Assembly: GCA_002424495.1 (NCBI GenBank)
Contig: DIKH01000078.1
Span: 1 to 6,989, forward strand
DNA from: Desulfobacteraceae bacterium UBA5623
GTDB taxonomy: Bacteria; Desulfobacterota; DSM-4660; Desulfatiglandales; Desulfatiglandaceae
Direction: 5' to 3'
DNA: 6,989 nt
Shown: one piece after another, positions 5,516 through 6,989 of the stretch
How positions within the stretch are numbered: the first letter of the stretch is position 1
Layout: every line of letters starts with the position of its first letter
The notes under the pieces: generated by a model
What the model was told of the DNA's origin: nothing
Databases searched by the model: none
The model's input: the letters and a program-made list of their open reading frames with translations, nothing else
Translations under genes and position numbers: made by a program

Positions 5516-5858
5516 TGCGGACTCCTTATTGCCTGATAACTGACGATTGGTAATTGGAAGACAACGTTTTTTTCTGAGTGTTGCAGTAGATATAACCTTT
5601 CATAAATATATTTCGGAATGCATTATCGGTCGGAATCCGTTGTGTCCCGCCGCAGAAGGGATAGCCTCTAGCAGGATTACTCCCTCTTGCCCTGTCAAAA
5701 TTATTTTCTGAAAGCCTATAGTTTGAACGAAATGCAATCTAAAATTATACGGAAAATGCGGTTGTGTGTCAATGAAAAAGGGCGGAACTGGATAATGAGA
5801 GATCTTTTCAATAACAGATTCCAACCTATAGAGCAGTCCAAGAGCTTTTTATGAAAGT
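5516..5858. other. Intergenic region between recD2 and the HD-GYP gene
   Basis: This 343-bp gap holds the ribosome site of the HD-GYP gene (AAGGAG, 5527-5522), AT-rich sequence with TATATC-like -10 candidates around 5590 but no matching -35, and repeat copy B (5623-5730). The part next to recD2 (5731-5858) shows neither a terminator-like hairpin nor a credible gene. A 74-codon frame crossing the repeat on the minus strand is judged spurious. Confidence 0.6.
5623..5730 (+). repeat. Dispersed intergenic repeat, copy B
   Basis: This is the second copy of the repeat described at 3306-3416, in the same orientation and again intergenic. It starts at TTATCGGTCG and the similarity fades after GAACG. 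The short sequence AATGCA occurs just before this copy (5618-5623) and again just after it (5731-5736), while copy A is preceded by AATGCA at the end of the palindromic element (3269-3274). This hints that the two elements may share a border, but the match is short. Confidence 0.68.
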
Positions 5859-6989
5859 CTACCGCATCAACCTGTTCATAAGATATGTGTATCTTTTTTC
5901 CATCTTGTTATTCCTGATCCCTATCGTCAGAGCCTTCCTGGTCCCCACTATCACCACCAGTTTTTTGCCCCTGGTCACTGCGGTATAAATCAGATTGCGC
6001 TGCAAAAGCATATAATGCTGGGTGACAACTGGGATAATAACCGCTGGATATTCTGATCCCTGGGACTTATGTACTGAGATGGCATAAGCCAGGACAATCT
6101 CTTCCAGATCAGAAAAATCATAAACAACATCTCGTCCTTCAAAAGAGATTGTCATCTCCTGACCCTCAACATCAATATCCTTAATCCTTCCGAGGTCGCC
6201 GTTAAAGACTTCCTTGTCATAGTTGTTTCTTATCTGCATCACTTTGTCATTTAATCTGAAATCTCTGTTACCGCGTACTATCCCCTGGGATGTGGGATTC
6301 AGCGCCTTCTGCAATTCAATGTTGAGATTTCCGGCGCCAACAACGCCCCTGTGCATGGGCGAAAGCACCTGGATGTCCTCAACAGGATCAAGACCAAAAC
6401 GCCTGGGGATGCGCTCCTTTGTGATCTCCAATATTATTTTCAGGATTTCCTGAGGGTCTTCCTGTTCTATAAAATAAAAATCATCCAATTTGTCCTGAGA
6501 GGCACTTAGCAACGGCACCATGCCGGAATTGATCTTGTGGGCGTTGGAGATAATCTGGCTTTGCTTTGCCTGACGGAAGATCTGGTTCAGTTCAACAACC
6601 TTGATTCGCCCTGATGCAATGATATCTTTAAGAACATTTCCTGCGCCGACCGAAGGAAGTTGGTTCACATCCCCCACAAGGATTAATGTAGCCTCGCAAG
6701 GAATAGGCTTTAAAAGATGATGCATAAGAGTGGCGTCAACCATCGAGGCCTCGTCTACAACCAACAGATCGCAGTCCAGGGGATCTTGCTCGTCTTTCTG
6801 AAATCCGCCCTTTTTTACACTGTATTCCAGCATACGATGGATGGTCTTTGCCTCGCAGCCTGTAGTCTCGATCATGCGCTTTGCGGCCCTGCCAGTGGGC
6901 GCTGCGAGCAGGATTTTTGCCTCGAGCCTTGAAAATATCCTTATAATGGCATGAATAATTGTGGTCTTGCCGGTGCCGGGTCCGCCCGT
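5859..6989 (-). CDS. recD2: RecD2-type SF1B DNA helicase, C-terminal part (partial)
   Basis: The frame stays open to the window edge, giving 376 residues; the N-terminus lies beyond 6989. Residue 1 of the visible part is at 6989, and an internal Met at 6875 is not the start. The helicase motifs appear in order: Walker A TGGPGTGKTT (1-10), motif Ia LAAPTGRAAKRM (about 28-39), Walker B VVDEAS (77-82), motif III LVGDVNQLPSVGAGN (104-118), QIFRQ (136-140), DKVMQIRNNYDKEVFNGDLG (248-267) and motif VI AISVHKSQGSEYP (304-316), with YTAVTRGKKLVVIVG (335-349). RecD2 proteins are usually a little over 700 residues with Walker A near the middle, so roughly half is missing only because of the window limit. 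They are 5'-3' helicases, acting in DNA repair without RecBC. TraA-type relaxase-helicases share these motifs, but the C-terminal arrangement fits RecD2 better. Nothing suggests the gene is broken. Confidence 0.95.
   Translation of the reverse strand, partial: TGGPGTGKTTIIHAIIRIFSRLEAKILLAAPTGRAAKRMIETTGCEAKTIHRMLEYSVKKGGFQKDEQDPLDCDLLVVDEASMVDATLMHHLLKPIPCEATLILVGDVNQLPSVGAGNVLKDIIASGRIKVVELNQIFRQAKQSQIISNAHKINSGMVPLLSASQDKLDDFYFIEQEDPQEILKIILEITKERIPRRFGLDPVEDIQVLSPMHRGVVGAGNLNIELQKALNPTSQGIVRGNRDFRLNDKVMQIRNNYDKEVFNGDLGRIKDIDVEGQEMTISFEGRDVVYDFSDLEEIVLAYAISVHKSQGSEYPAVIIPVVTQHYMLLQRNLIYTAVTRGKKLVVIVGTRKALTIGIRNNKMEKRYTYLMNRLMR

Noticed and set aside
5600..5824. 74-codon minus-strand frame between recD2 and the HD-GYP gene
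   Set aside because: About half of it lies in dispersed repeat copy B, it has no recognisable domain and no ribosome site was seen; copy A does not keep an equivalent full frame.
6873..6875. ATG at 6875 as the start of the helicase gene
   Set aside because: The frame continues upstream through an intact motif Ia and Walker A (TGGPGTGKTT) to the window edge, so this Met is internal.
1..6989. CRISPR arrays, tRNA/rRNA genes, transposases, toxin-antitoxin or phage modules
   Set aside because: No regularly spaced direct repeats, no cloverleaf-like sequence noticed and no protein with such motifs were seen on either strand.

Overview
The window looks like chromosomal DNA of a free-living Gram-negative bacterium, most plausibly an anaerobic Desulfobacterota (delta-proteobacterial) lineage. 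This is inferred from the gene styles: an acyl-CoA dehydrogenase, a lysine-rich winged-helix protein of a type familiar from Geobacter and sulfate reducers, a REC-REC-HD-GYP protein, RecD2, moderate AT-leaning base composition and palindromic intergenic repeats. No rRNA or tRNA gene, CRISPR array, transposase or phage module is visible, so the taxonomy is tentative.

Layout from left to right. An AT-rich leader (1-258) with a perfect 6-2-6 inverted repeat precedes a divergent acyl-CoA dehydrogenase (259-1404, +), closed by a strong bidirectional terminator (1432-1471). The next gap holds a candidate 33-residue cysteine-containing small protein (1536-1637, -) with a very good ribosome binding site and a perfect TATAAT. 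Divergent from it is a J-domain/response-receiver fusion (1728-2420, +), followed by a protein with three CxxC...CxxC zinc-binding units (2568-3095, +). A 401-bp gap carries a MITE-like palindromic element of about 128 bp (3158-3285) and copy A of a dispersed repeat of about 110 bp (3306-3416). Then come three minus-strand genes: a coiled-coil/lysine-rich/winged-helix DNA-binding protein (3497-3916), a REC-REC-HD-GYP cyclic-di-GMP phosphodiesterase (4157-5515) and the C-terminal half of a RecD2-type helicase (5859-6989, cut by the window edge). Copy B of the dispersed repeat (5623-5730) separates the last two.

The genes do not form one operon or one pathway. Orientation changes, wide gaps and repeat insertions suggest independent transcription units: lipid or acid metabolism, signalling (J-REC and REC-REC-HD-GYP), DNA binding and recombination. 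The least ordinary items are the J-REC fusion, the triple zinc-knuckle protein, the altered active-site motifs of the dehydrogenase, the candidate small Cys protein and the two intergenic repeat families. I see no clearly new multigene system.
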